Below, one piece after another: positions 10,494 to 21,579 of a stretch of 64,000 nucleotides of DNA (its first letter is position 1; every line of letters starts with the position of its first letter). A program made the translations under genes and the position numbers. Origin of the DNA: Batillaria attramentaria (lineage: Eukaryota; Mollusca; Gastropoda; Batillariidae). The notes under the pieces were generated by a model. It searched no databases, was not told where the DNA came from, and worked only from the letters and a program-made list of their open reading frames with translations. Where the stretch lies: contig JACVVK020000198.1 of NCBI GenBank assembly GCA_018292915.2, forward strand, positions 1,061,001-1,125,000, given 5' to 3'.

Positions 10494-10630
10494 GTGAAGT
10501 TTCTTGTTCCAGGTTTAAGTATGTTCGATCATTCGGCCTTTTTGGTTTAGTTGTTTGTTCTTCAAAACGGCAAGTTTGAAAATTGGTTGCAAGACCAAAA
10601 CTTCCACCGTTTTCAAATAAAGTTATTTCA

Positions 10631-10634
<4 letters not shown>
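10494..10634 (+). mobile_element. LINE 3' fragment with hairpin module (H2)
   Basis: About 140 bp of LINE 3' end: TTGTTCCAGGTTTAAG, then AACGGCAAGTTTG, a loop, CCACCGTTTTC and AATAAAG. It lies between (TC)n tracts on both sides (10479-10493 and 10634-10672). It is the same subfamily as the minus-strand copy at 41319-41448. Confidence 0.75.

Positions 10635-10672
<38 letters not shown>
10634..10672. repeat. (TC)n microsatellite
   Basis: Pure TC run immediately after the LINE 3' end. Confidence 0.95.
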
Positions 10673-10677
<5 letters not shown>

Positions 10678-10679
10678 TG

Positions 10680-12058
10680 TCGTGAATGACATCGCGGGAA
10701 GTTCTAGACAACCCCAATAGCGTATCACTTAACGGTGCCCTTCTGCTATTACGCTTAATTCCCACATTTCATTGGAGTTAGGAATGCTTCGATGAAATAA
10801 TCTGCATATAATAACGTACATCGCTCCGTTCTCTAGTGCTAAGTGCCAAGACACGGGCTTTCAAGACTGTAAATTATTACACTTCTCACAGAAATTTACG
10901 CCGTAATTGAATAACTCGGTCTGGAAAGTTCCATGTGAAGATGCTTCCTGCTCACGGATTAATGAGCGGAAGGTGACGGGTTCAAATTCCCGTCGCAGTC
11001 GTACATTTTGTAAGATTTATGCACTTTTTCGTTTCGTTTTGTTTTGTTTGCTTTTTTTCATTGGCGTTTGCTGGTCACCAAGAGCGGCTGGCGCACCGGT
11101 CCCCGTAATGTAGTGAAGGTTAGAATCGCATTTATTTTTTAATTTTGTGGGCTGAACATTTCCAAGGCAGATTTCTCATTTGGGATAATAAAGATTTATT
11201 TGAATTTGAAGGTCCTTGGTTTTATTTTCTCATACAGCTCGGAGCCTGATGAAATCATTGAGGATGCAGAAGTTTCCATATCAGACAGACAATTCCGTCT
11301 CTCCAGCGAAGGCATACATCGGCTGTCGCTATATTTCTCCTTGATCCTCAACGCTTATGATAAAGGTCGCTTTTAGCATATGATATTTCAAAAATCAACT
11401 TTCTTCAATCACGCATTACGAGCTCATAACCCATTCTTACCCGTCCGCCATCTAACCCAATCATCACCCAAAGCACTTTCTTCATGCAAATCCCACCCAA
11501 TTTTCATACTGCATTTCATAATTGGTTTTACTTGAACCGTGCGATATAACCTCATACACCATTTTTACCCCAGGGCCGGTAATTTCCCCAAGGAACCGCA
11601 ACTGGGCGGCCGTCGACTTCAAAGAGAAAAGGTCAAAACGTCACACAAAGGAAATGACAGCTTTAAAAGCATTACAGTTTCCCGGTTCTGCAATCTAATG
11701 CGGTTTGACCAAAAGTAGCACGAGGGTTGACTCGGGGCTTCATCCGGGAAATGGGGCTTCGATTCCTCAGACCGCCAACAGGAAGAGATTTAATAAATGA
11801 GATACCCTGGCCACACGAACCGGGCAGCGAAGGCGTCCAGTTGTGAAGACGGGAGCTGGTGCGTAAGACTCGGTTTCATCAGCCTCATTTTTATTGTCGT
11901 GTTTTTCTGCCGGCCAGAGGAGTCGCGCGAAGAATGGGCGAGGGGTAGGGTAGCCAGGTGCAGCTAGGCTGTAATTAAGTTCTTCTTGTTGATCTGTGAA
12001 TCATGTAGCTGTTATATTTATAACTTTTTCACGACCATGCGCCCAGCGTTTGTGCAGA
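10680..12058. other. No gene; one tRNA-B-box-like patch
   Basis: Bases about 10955-11000 hold GGGTTCAAATTCCC, a B-box-like word, but no cloverleaf can be built, so I do not call a tRNA. At 11148-11170 GGGCTGAACATTTCC is shared with 51820-51840. The rest is unrecognised. Confidence 0.4.
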
Positions 12059-12257
12059 ACCCTTGCATTACCGGGGAGCCGGGGTGGCCGAATGGTAGAG
12101 CGTTGGACTTCTAATGCTCGGGTCGTGAGTTCGATCCCGGCTGGGGCCAAATATTTGTGCGGGCTTTTTCATCGTTGCCCCGTCTTTGATATCACCCTAT
12201 GTGGTGGAAAAGGACGTTAAACCCCCAAACACCCACCCACCTACCCTTGCATTACCG
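12059..12257 (+). mobile_element. S1 SINE, full length, with 15-bp TSD
   Basis: Reference copy for the family: element 12074-12242 flanked by ACCCTTGCATTACCG at 12059-12073 and 12243-12257. The tRNA-like head has an A box (TGGCCGAATGGTAGAGCG) and a B box (GTTCGATCC). The body follows (AATATTTGTGCGGGC, GTTGCCCCGTCTTTGATATC). The 3' end is GGTGGAAAAGGACGTTAAAC plus an ACCC-repeat tail. Pol III transcription from the internal boxes and LINE-borrowed integration are inferred from the structure. Confidence 0.93.
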
Positions 12258-13240
12258 TTGCTGCGTCCCAAGGCGCTGACGCGTAAGGACGCTGTTCCCA
12301 AGCACCCACAACCCACGTTATCTCCGCTCTCACTGTATCCCCTGTGCCCAATTTTCCAGTCACATTATTTTTTCCATAGAAGTGCTGATAAATATCTTTC
12401 AAACCATACCAAACACGATCAGGAAACACGAGGAAGACCTCTTTCAAAAAAAAAAAAAATCGAAAAATTGCTAAAATCGCCCGGTTGGCAAGGGTTGTGC
12501 ACGCACACTGTACCTGGGTGACGGGGGGGGGGGGGGGGGGGGGTGGAGGATTCCATGACGCGCAGTCAAGGTCGACAATGAGTTAATTGCTATTGCCCTC
12601 TCCGTTTGTGAAAGCAGGGACATACACAGACTACAGATACAGGAACGGACTCTTGATTCTGACTACATACATCTGATCATGAACGTAAACGGGCTAATTC
12701 CATCTTTGCTAAGCCAACTTATGTTTAGAAATGTTTAAGTTTCGCTTGTGAGTGCACCCGCGCGCTCGAAATACTCTATCTTGATGATTAGTACAGCTCT
12801 TAATGCGATACAACGCTGGTCGCACTTTGCGCGAGCGGTCGAACATTCAAATTCTACGACTGTTGTTACATGTACTGTAATCTAGCACAACCTCGTTCCT
12901 TCGCTTCCTGTCTCAGTTTATGTCTCTGGTTAAGGGATGAGAGACGTCTTGCATTTTTTTTTTAAAGACAGAACTCTTAGCATGAATTATTTATCAGTTG
13001 CCATTTTTACTGGAGTCATATTTTTCTGTTTATTTTTGTGCATCCACGATCATCGTAATTTGGATGAGATGTCCGATGTCCGATCGATGCTCGTTTTTTT
13101 TTTCCCCCCTGCGTCTAAAGGAGTTGATGAAGAACGCTTAGATAAAAGATCATAATTATTCTAAGTATATCTCGTATAAACGTGATTACCCTTTCCCCGC
13201 TTTAGGTGGACAAGATCCGCTGTGTTTTCAGTGCAGCCGT
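12258..13240. other. No recognisable gene
   Basis: Contains a poly-G run (about 12522-12543) and A and T runs. The ORFs present look like chance frames. Confidence 0.45.
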
Positions 13241-13800
13241 ACTTGTAACCGACCGACCACAAGGCAAGACAAGGCAAGACAAGACAATACGAGACAAGGC
13301 GAGATGAGACGAGACGAGAAAAAGCAGTGCAAGATAGTACAAGACAAGAGAAAACAGACCAAGACAAGCCAAGAAAACACGGCAAAAGAAAATACTCTTA
13401 AGACAAGAGAAGACAAGAAAAGACAAAACAAAAGACGAGACGAAACGAGACACAAGACAAGACGAAGGACACGACGAGACGAGACGAGACGAGACGAGAC
13501 CGAGACCGAGACGAGACGAGGCGAGACTAGACCGGGCGAGACGAGACGAGACCGGACGAGACGAGACCGGACGAGACGCAAGACAAGACGAGACGAGAGA
13601 CAAGACAAGACGTGAGGCGAGACAGGGCGTGACAATTAAGACAAGACAATTCCAGACTAGATAAGACAAAACAGCTCAATACAGGACAAGAGATTACAAG
13701 AGAGAAAAAGACCGGACAAGACCAGACCAATCCAGACAGGACCAGACAAGATCAGGCCAGACCAGACCAGAGAAAACAAAAACAGGACAAGACAGAAAAG
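13241..13800. repeat. Pentanucleotide minisatellite (AAGAC/GAGAC/CAGAC)n
   Basis: About 560 bp of degenerate 5-mers on the theme RAGAC. AAGAC units dominate at the left, GAGAC and GAGACCG units in the middle (about 13435-13620), and AGACCAGAC units at the right. The long frames on both strands here are repeat artefacts. Confidence 0.9.
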
Positions 13801-14184
13801 CAATACCAACGAGGGTAATCTTAACCAGACCACACCGCCAGCGACCGAGAAAGCAAACGTGTAACCCTGGCACAAAGATTACTTCCCCTAATGAAAACAC
13901 CTGCAGTCATTCTTTAGTCTCGGAGTCTGATCCCGTCTCGGTACGAAGCCGAGAATACCACCGAGATCTAGAAATCCGGGGATTCACTCTACTGGGAGCC
14001 ATGCCGGTAAGACAGACTTAATTATTCAGGTTCTGCTTGTGCAAGTGCGGGTATCTTACAGCCGGAGCACCCTTGTTTTGTGAGAGCGGTGGAGCGAGCT
14101 AGAGGCTGGACAACTTTATACGGTCGACATTAAGATCAGAGGAGGAGGCTTTACTTTCTGGCATCATAGCTGTCTAGACGTTGG

Positions 14185-14385
14185 CTGTGTTGAAGGCAGA
14201 GCTGGGGTGGTCGAATGGTAGAGCGTTGGACTTCTAATGCTCGGGTCGTGAGTTCGATCCCGGCTGGGGCCAAATATTTGTGCTGGCGTTTTCATCGTTG
14301 CCCCGTCTTTGATACATGTATCACCCTACGTGGTGGAAAAGGACGTTAAACCCCCAAACACCCACCCACCCGCCCCTGTGTTGAA
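14185..14385 (+). mobile_element. S1 SINE, full length, with 10-bp TSD
   Basis: Element 14195-14375 between CTGTGTTGAA (14185-14194 and 14376-14385). A and B boxes are intact (GGTAGAGCG, GTTCGATCC). A small ACATGT insertion sits in the GATATCACC motif. Confidence 0.9.
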
Positions 14386-15450
14386 ACCAAAACACCCAGA
14401 TCACGATGACTGGAACGGTAATTTAAAAGTAGTAGCAGTTATGACTGTCTTCAAGACTGTTTTGCATGCATATGCATGTCACTGCAACAGCTCACAGAGA
14501 ATCGCTGTGAAAAATCACAATGACTACCCCCTCCTCTCCACCCAAAACAACCACAAATCCCCTCCATCCCCCCCCCCCAAAAAAAAAAAAAAAAAAAAAA
14601 CAAAAACAAAAAAAAAACAACAACCAACCAAACAAACAAAACAAAACAACAACAAACAAACGAAAACAAAACAAGCCCAAACCCAAACCTAAACCAAAAC
14701 AATAACAACAACAACAACAACAGACAAAGACAACACCAACACCCCACCCATCCCCAGCAAAACACTAAAGAGAAACCCGCATTCAATCACAGATCAAGAA
14801 GGAAGTGACTTCGCGAGCAAAAACAATTCATTCAAACCGCTCTTCTTGAAAACATCTCAAACATCAAAGACCTGAACTAAACCATATACTAGAAAACCAA
14901 GTGAAGTGGAAATACAGAACGGCCAAAGTGCGGAACTCAAGAACGTTAATAGGCGACAAGCAGAAACATTTCCATGGAATCCCCCGCCATGCTCAGACGT
15001 CAATAGATGCTCAGATCTGATGCTCGTATTTCGATCCTCTCTGCCTTAATGAAAAACGCACTCCATTAACTGGCTATTGTGTGAGAGAGAAGCCAATTAC
15101 ACTCGCCTTTAAATGTACACAGCTTATAGGACTCGGTCTGTTATTTACGTGAGTGATTTGGTTTTGTGTTGTGATGAAGTGTTTTTAGGTTGGTCCTTAA
15201 AGTCTCAATACTTTGGCCAGGCATGCAGCAACGCTGTAGAAAAGTTTCCATCGGTTGCACTTAAGCCACGCATCAGAATCAGTCATTTGGGACACATTTG
15301 GGACAATATATTAAAAAAATAATAGGGCGTCTATTCCCGAGGAACGAGCTCCAGGTGCCTTACAATCTAAAACCTAAAAAAAAAAAAAAGAACAACCCAA
15401 GAACAAGAACATTCACTCAATGTACACTACGTAAGAACAACTAAAAACGT
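14386..15450. other. No gene; homopolymer-rich
   Basis: A long A/C-rich low-complexity stretch (about 14560-14720) gives spurious K/N/T- or F/L/C-rich frames. Nothing else is recognised. Confidence 0.5.
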
Positions 15451-15455
15451 AAAAA

Positions 15456-15458
<3 letters not shown>

Positions 15459-15512
<54 letters not shown>
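15459..15512. repeat. (CA)n microsatellite
   Basis: CA dinucleotide run. Confidence 0.95.
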
Positions 15513-15519
<7 letters not shown>

Positions 15520-15574
15520 TACACACACACGAAAAGAAAAAAATAAAGGAAAGGCAGACACCAATATGGCATCT

Positions 15575-15807
15575 GACACCATTGTGGCGACTCGGATTGG
15601 CGTGTATGTTGTTCTACGTTTAAAGCACAACTCAAAACACATCTTTTCAAGCTAGCCTTTAATCTTGAAACTCCACAGCGAGTATTGATGTGTATAAATG
15701 TGTGCATGTGAATGTTGTGTGTGTGCGTGAGCAAAAAGCGCAATGAGTGCTTTCCTAAACAGAACTCCGCGCTCTACAATTGTAATATATTATTATTATT
15801 ATTATGT
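15575..15807 (+). mobile_element. LINE C-terminus and 3' tail fragment (CR1/L2-like)
   Basis: A short frame reads FKAQLKTHLFKLAFN, the kind of C-terminal segment seen in CR1/L2-type LINE proteins. It is followed by a UTR of about 130 bp ending in a (TAT)n tail (about 15786-15804). The upstream coding part is missing, so this is a dead-on-arrival copy. Confidence 0.55.
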
Positions 15808-16002
15808 ACGCAGAAGCGTACCGCTGAGCAGACGACGTTATTTGGTTGTGGACTGAGGACCAGCTAGACGGCGCTGATTGGCGGCTGTTTTTAACGACTT
15901 GGTCGATCGACGTGTAGCGCACGTATGGACTAGATCGACTAAACTCAGACTGAAAGATTAGTACGACATGCATAGGAGGGGGCTAGGGCAATCACTGGCG
16001 AC

Positions 16003-16177
16003 AAGGGGTGGGGTGGATGTTTGGGAGTTTAACGTCCTTTTCCACCACAACCAGGTGGTCTCAAAGACGGGCAACGACGAAAAAGCCAGACAAATATTTG
16101 GCCCCAGCCGGGCTTCGAACTCCCGACCCGAGTATTACAAGTCCAGCGCTCTGCCATTCGGCCACCCTGGCTTCCCC
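16003..16177 (-). mobile_element. S1 SINE, near full length
   Basis: Head, B box (TTCGAACTC in minus sense), body and tail are present. No clear TSD was found. Confidence 0.88.
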
Positions 16178-16624
16178 AATGGGGACAAAATTAATGCTAA
16201 TGATAATCTTGACGTTGTTAGTCTGAGCCTAGAGCTACGAAAGTCTCAGACTAAGCTAGTCTCTTTTCGAGCATCGCGTCCCCTGAAAGTCGGCCATTAC
16301 TTATTTCGGCTCGGTCTCGGTTATCCAGATTCCAAGAGATTACCCAGACCGACCTTCAGTCGTCACTGACTGAGCTGCTCTGTCTGGTGTGCGCAAACCA
16401 CCGGAAGTTCTTTCAGCTGAAAAAAAAGGACACGAGGCGTCTCACTGGCAGAGAGACAGACCACTGCTGACGTCAATGGCAGGGTGGCACGTGACTTTTA
16501 AACTACGGTGGGGAACTAGGGTGACGACTAAAACCAGTCACTCAGCGGGAAGGCCCCTTGGGCTGATCTTGACTTCTCTTTCAGACATTGACCAGAAGTG
16601 TTTTCTCTATCTGTCTGCGTTTAT

Positions 16625-16828
16625 CTGACATGGCCAGGGGAGCCGGGACACCCGAATGGTAGAGCGTTGGACTTTCAGTGCTCGGGTCGTCAGTTCGATT
16701 CCCGGCTGGAGCCAAATATTTGTGCTGGCTTTCTTCTCGTTGCCCCGTCTGTGGTGTCACCCATACCTGGTGGAAAAGGACGTTAAACTCCAAAACACCC
16801 CCCCCCCCAACACCCCTGACATGGCCAG
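16625..16828 (+). mobile_element. S1 SINE, full length, with 13-bp TSD
   Basis: Element 16638-16815 flanked by CTGACATGGCCAG (16625-16637 and 16816-16828). Internal boxes are intact. Confidence 0.92.
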
Positions 16829-16879
16829 AAATAGCCACCTTTTGTGAGAAGATGGGTCAGACTTCAACCGTAAACAAGT

Positions 16880-17034
16880 GTGGATGGGTGTCTGGGACTT
16901 TAACGTTCTTTTCCACAAGGTATGGGCGATATAAAAAAAAGGCCAATACAAATATTTGGCCCCAGCCGGGATTCGAACCCGCGATCCGAACATTGAAAGT
17001 CCAGCGCTGAATTATTCGTCTGTCCCAGCTCCTT
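16880..17034 (-). mobile_element. S1 SINE, diverged
   Basis: Recognisable tail, AATATTTGGCCCCAGCCGGG and B box. Part of the GGGGCAACG body is deleted. Confidence 0.82.
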
Positions 17035-17084
17035 CAGCCTTAAACAAGAAGATCGAACAACACAACAACAACATGAAACCAAAC

Positions 17085-17085
17085 A

Positions 17086-17153
<68 letters not shown>
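17085..17153. repeat. (CA)n microsatellite
   Basis: About 68 bp of CA repeat. Confidence 0.95.
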
Positions 17154-17154
<1 letters not shown>

Positions 17155-17159
17155 AATAA

Positions 17160-17674
17160 AAATCCCATAACAACACGTCAGCAGCATGCAAAACTGAAAA
17201 AAAAAACGAACAAAAACTCGATATTTATAACAAGTAGCAACAGCAAATAAACAAAGACGAAAACACCCTCGCTGTTCTGCATGGTTGTGTGCGAGAGCAA
17301 TCCGAGGAGAAAATCTTAACCTACTCCCCTTTTTAGGGAGAGAAAATAAAATAAGCATTCTTTCCTTTTTGTAAACATCTCAGCCCTCGGACTGAGGGCA
17401 GAACAAACATCAACTCCATTTGGGTTCAACCCCCGCTTTGCCCGAGAAAAATCGTCTCTCTGTGCAGAGACCAGAGATTTAACAGAAGTGAAGAAACTTT
17501 GCCCTTTCAGACCAAAGCTTTTATCTAATCAAACCAGACGACGACAAGCGAGTCCGTGGTACTTGGAAAGCAGCAATCTATAACAAGATGGCCACTGACC
17601 AGCCCAATATGTTGTTTCCATTTAATCACCTGCTGTCGTCACGGTCGTTCTTTTGTAATGCCATGTATTCGGGA

Positions 17675-17710
<36 letters not shown>

Positions 17711-18480
17711 CACTCTCTCTCTCTCTGAATGGAAACAACTGACCGGACTTGTCAGACCAATCTTGGTTTTGGAAGAGAGACGTCAAGTTGTTTTCTTTGA
17801 AATCTATGACGTTTTCCTCATTGGGATGACGCATAATACATTTGACGTAATAACTTTGACTCGGATACAATTCTTGCAATGAAAGCAGCCCCATGAAAAT
17901 TGAAGTGTTGCTGCTGCGCAGTGTAAAGATCGAATTTATACCGGCTCAATGTGTTTAACAGACAAGTCTGCGCGGCGAACGTTTTTTTCACTATGTGTTA
18001 TGTCTGCTGCGCGCGCGCGCACACAGACACACACAGACATACGCGCGCACGCACGCACGCACGCACGCAGACTTGCGCGAGCCGCGTTTGTGCATGTGCT
18101 CCATTGAGACCTATGTGGTGTTCTCTCACTCTACTATGCTATTGAGTGAGAGTCAGTGGGAAAAACAAAGCTCACTACATCAATGAAACTCCCACTTTCC
18201 CCGTCTACAAATAGAGAACTTCCGAAAAGTGACGACACACCCCCACGTCAATCAAACATGACGTCGTCAAACTGACGCTGATGAGTACAGTTTTGCGTCA
18301 GTGCGCGTGTGCCTTTTCTGCGATGTTTGTGAGGCGTGTGGCTTGTGTAAAGGAAATGTGCTTCGAGTACAAATTTTCGAGTCAACTGACGACAACGGCT
18401 GCAGTGAATTTTTCTAATTTTTTTGTATATTTTTTATGGCACCCCAGGCTCATTATCTATGTGTAGTAGGAGCGATTTTG
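17160..18480. other. No gene; two short microsatellites
   Basis: (CA)n at 17678-17708 followed by a short (CT)n, and a CG/CA/(ACGC)n tract at 18009-18070. The rest is unrecognised. Confidence 0.5.
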
Positions 18481-18496
18481 AGATCTAAAGTGTGTT

Positions 18497-19095
18497 CACC
18501 AGCACTTTCATCAGGTACGGCTTACGCCAAAAGTATAAAAGCGACAACCTCCAAAATTCACTCAGTTGAGAGTCCGTATTCATGCTATCTATGTCCCAAA
18601 ATTGGAGTGGTTTAGGTAAATATTACGCCTTTAAACGCCAGAAAGCCATTTTTTTTAAAAGGGCGATAACTCGCAAATCATGTGTGCAATCGTACCTGGA
18701 TCGGGCCTTCTATTCAACAATCTTGATTCATTTAGAAACCCCAAATTTGAAATCGATCGGTTCAGTATTTTCGGAGAAATAGGCATCTGAACTGGGTTCA
18801 CATGCAATGTCAACTCAGGCTCGGTTTACATGAAAACTATAAGAGCGACCATTTTCTAGTAGTGACTCTGTTCAGAGTCCGTATTCAAGCTATCTACTGC
18901 CAAAAAATTGAGTGATTTAAATAAATATTACGCCTGTACACGAAAGACAACCAACTTGTCTCAAAAGGGCGATAACTCCCAAATCACTTAAGCAATCATC
19001 ACACGCTTGAATCGTCTAATGTAACATTTTGATAAATTTGGATACCCTAAATTTGAAGCCATTCGGTTAAGTATCTTCGAAGAAACAGGCCCGGA
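18497..19095. repeat. Two diverged tandem units of about 308 bp
   Basis: Unit A (about 18497-18790) and unit B (about 18812-19095) share ordered words: GAGTCCGTATTCA, GCTATCTA, TATTACGCCT, AAAGGGCGATAACTC and TTCGGTT/TCGGTTC. Clear divergence indicates an old duplication. Confidence 0.75.
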
Positions 19096-19099
19096 CACA

Positions 19100-19101
<2 letters not shown>

Positions 19102-19136
<35 letters not shown>
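19102..19136. repeat. (CA)n microsatellite
   Basis: CA run directly after the duplicated block. Confidence 0.9.
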
Positions 19137-19137
<1 letters not shown>

Positions 19138-19330
19138 CCATACAGACGGCACTCAGTGAGGAGAAGAAACGCGTTCGGAACAGCATACATGCCAGCATCG
19201 ATGACGCAGGTTTTCTTACGTCATTGTCAGAGTTACACTTGCATAATCGTCTCTGCGGGAGATCGGCAGTGACGTGCGTTTGTACCACAGATGCTTGCCT
19301 ATGAACGTGGAAATTTTAGCCCGTCCTATT

Positions 19331-19360
19331 ATGTTGTTTCCATTACTATGGAAACAACAT
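19331..19360. repeat. Perfect 13-bp hairpin
   Basis: ATGTTGTTTCCAT and ATGGAAACAACAT are exact reverse complements separated by TACT. ATGTTGTTTCCAT also occurs alone near 17608. Confidence 0.8.
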
Positions 19361-19458
19361 AAAAACTATGTATTCTTCTTCTTCTTCTTATTATTATCAT
19401 TATGACAGAGACCATACAACCTTAGCAGTAGCTTGAGCTGTGCTGTCTGCTGTGTTCT

Positions 19459-19568
19459 GTAGTCAAAGTCAAAGTCAAAAATACTTTATTTATCCCGTAG
19501 GGCAATTCATGCGGGCGAGCATAAGACACATAAAGAAGTTAAGATAAATAAATTCATATAATTGTACA
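19459..19568 (-). mobile_element. LINE 3'-end fragment with (TTTGAC)n tail
   Basis: In minus sense: GGGATAAATAAAGTATTTTT then a TTTGAC-repeat tail. The same 3' core is seen at 27853-28008. Its truncated 5' side abuts (CT)n and (CA)n. Confidence 0.6.

Positions 19569-19652
<84 letters not shown>
19568..19652. repeat. (CT)n-(CA)n microsatellite
   Basis: CT block followed by a long CA block. Confidence 0.95.
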
Positions 19653-19656
<4 letters not shown>

Positions 19657-19659
19657 TCC

Positions 19660-20340
19660 TGCACTTGGTGACTAACCGGAGAATTATAAGCATGAGGCAA
19701 CTAAAAAAAATCACAGACAAGTATCACAAGCATCACAGAAGCGGAAACAGCAGCTTATTAAAATACATCACAGTAATTTGGCACTCAGTGCTTCTCGTTG
19801 AGAAGGGATATTGCAGCTGGGATAAAAGAGAACTTTCGACGGTTAGTTTTACAGAAGTGGGCTCTGAATCTTCGACCAGAAGGAAAACGTTCAAACTCTC
19901 TGTAGTCTGTTTCGGTCTCAAGCGGAATATGTGGGAAGTGAAGTGGACCTTATTTTGTTGTTGTTGCTGTTGTCGTCGTTCTCGGGCGGAACACTCTCAG
20001 GGTCACCCCCCCTGGATGGGAGGATTAAGTACGTGACCGTTTTCAATTGCCTCTCGACATGGCCAGACACACTCAGGCTTCGGAGGACTTTAAATCTCTG
20101 TTGTCAGAGAGTGACGGTTGTTATGCTAGGGGCTTACCAGGGCTGATGATCATTCCCACATAACAATGTTAGCAGTAACAACACTCACTCTGCTGTAACC
20201 TTGTTGCTCTCGCGAGGGTCAACAATAGCCAAAGCCTTCGTGCGAGGCGACGTTTTGTTTTGATAAAGTTTGGCGTACACTCCAGACAGATTAACCTACA
20301 TGCTAACAAATGATGGGCAAAGGCGTACCTAATGATGCAG
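19660..20340. other. No gene; weak repeat R5
   Basis: Bases about 20110-20145 (GACGGTTGTTATG, TAGGGGCTTACCAGGGCTGA) resemble 23815-23850, suggesting a dispersed family of about 150 bp. No coding evidence. Confidence 0.4.
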
Positions 20341-20342
20341 AT

Positions 20343-20343
20343 C

Positions 20344-20429
<86 letters not shown>

Positions 20430-20597
20430 GTGCATTCTTCTCCAGCCAGTGAAACACTGAGGTGGTGAGAGACAGACGGACATACATACAGGCAGGCAGG
20501 GGGGCAAGCAAGCATGCACGCAGGCACACACACAGACAGCATTCTTGTCTCGCCAGTGACAAACGCGAGGCACGTAGGCACGCGCGCGCGCGCGCGC

Positions 20598-20685
<88 letters not shown>

Positions 20686-20690
20686 CTTCC
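20343..20690. repeat. Microsatellite cluster (CT)/(CA)/(GA)/(CG)/(GA)/(GACA)
   Basis: Two dense blocks, 20343-20432 and 20580-20690, separated by GCA-rich DNA. The long frames here are repeat artefacts. Confidence 0.93.
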
Positions 20691-20699
20691 CTAAGGCGC

Positions 20700-21409
20700 G
20701 TGCACAGACAGAACAGTGATTGCACCGTAAGAGTACTTAAGGAAATAATATGCAGTGTTGTCCCCTAGATCAGTAGATGGCGCTCGAGTGTCACTCAAAC
20801 TTAGCAGGGGATCGGTCCGTATCTCTCCTCCTCAGATAACCTTGCCTGCTTGTATGAAAGAGGGGTTTATGACTGTCAAAGCTTGTATGAACGGTGAAGC
20901 ACACACGGGGAACGAGCTGCGTGATGTCCGACTGATATCTGTGTACCCAGAAAATCCAGCTTGTGCTGCTGTTGAATTATGTATTCACATCAGCACCACT
21001 ATGGAGTCAGTGGGCGTGTTAAAACTCCCACATCCATCTTTCGACGAAGAGTAGGCTGTGGTCGCGGTGGCGTGGAGAACGGAAACACTGTCGCATAGAC
21101 CAGTAGCAGGGTGTGTAACTTCGCAGCTGCAGGCTTTCACTGCTTCATCCTCTAGCCCTGCTGCGCCTTGAGCCATGAAATGCCATTACCAGTAGAATCT
21201 CTTCTGACAAATGATGTGTAGTAGGACTAAATCTACCGTAGTTTTCATGCGATTGTCTTTTTTTAGGATCCATAGAAATTACACCAAATTTCCGTCATTA
21301 GGGAGTTCTCTCCGGGTACTCCGCCTCCCCCCCCTCCCTCCGTCTGCTTTGGAAATGTTCAGCTCCCAAAATTCAAAACTAAATGCAATTCTAAAATTAC
21401 GAAACTTGA
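20700..21409. other. No recognisable feature
   Basis: A 99-codon frame at about 20755-21054 has no recognisable domain and was not called. Confidence 0.45.
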
Positions 21410-21577
21410 ATTGCTGAGCTGACCATTCGCAACATGTGATTGTTATGTGTTTATGTCCGGTGTCTGAGAGAATGCGTTTGATTCACGTAAGCGTGCGTGT
21501 TGGGTTTAGCTCGCAACGCTTTGAGCCAAATATTTGGAATAAACGACTATATCAATGATATTATTATTATTATTAGA
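21410..21577 (+). mobile_element. R3 element (LINE/SINE 3' end with (ATT)n tail), copy 1
   Basis: Shared with 22995-23185 and, inverted, 51640-51780. Common words are GAGAGAATGCGT, GATTCACGT, GCGTGCGTGTTGGGTTTAGC and CTTTGAG.CAAATATTTGG. The AATAAACG, TATAT and (ATT)n tail resembles CR1/L2-type 3' ends. Confidence 0.6.
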
Positions 21578-21579
21578 AA

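Noticed and set aside
10069..10728. 219-codon minus-strand frame and similar frames with runs of HT, RE, VC or SL
   Set aside because: These are microsatellite translations, with no non-repeat domain.
12074..12150. tRNA gene
   Set aside because: A and B boxes are present but the arms do not pair into a cloverleaf, and about 25 related copies share the same non-tRNA body and TSDs: it is a SINE head.
13202..13730. Long frames on both strands in the RAGAC region
   Set aside because: Pentanucleotide repeat without T on one strand has few stop codons; residue composition is that of the repeat.
20755..21054. 99-codon frame
   Set aside because: No family recognised and no supporting signals.
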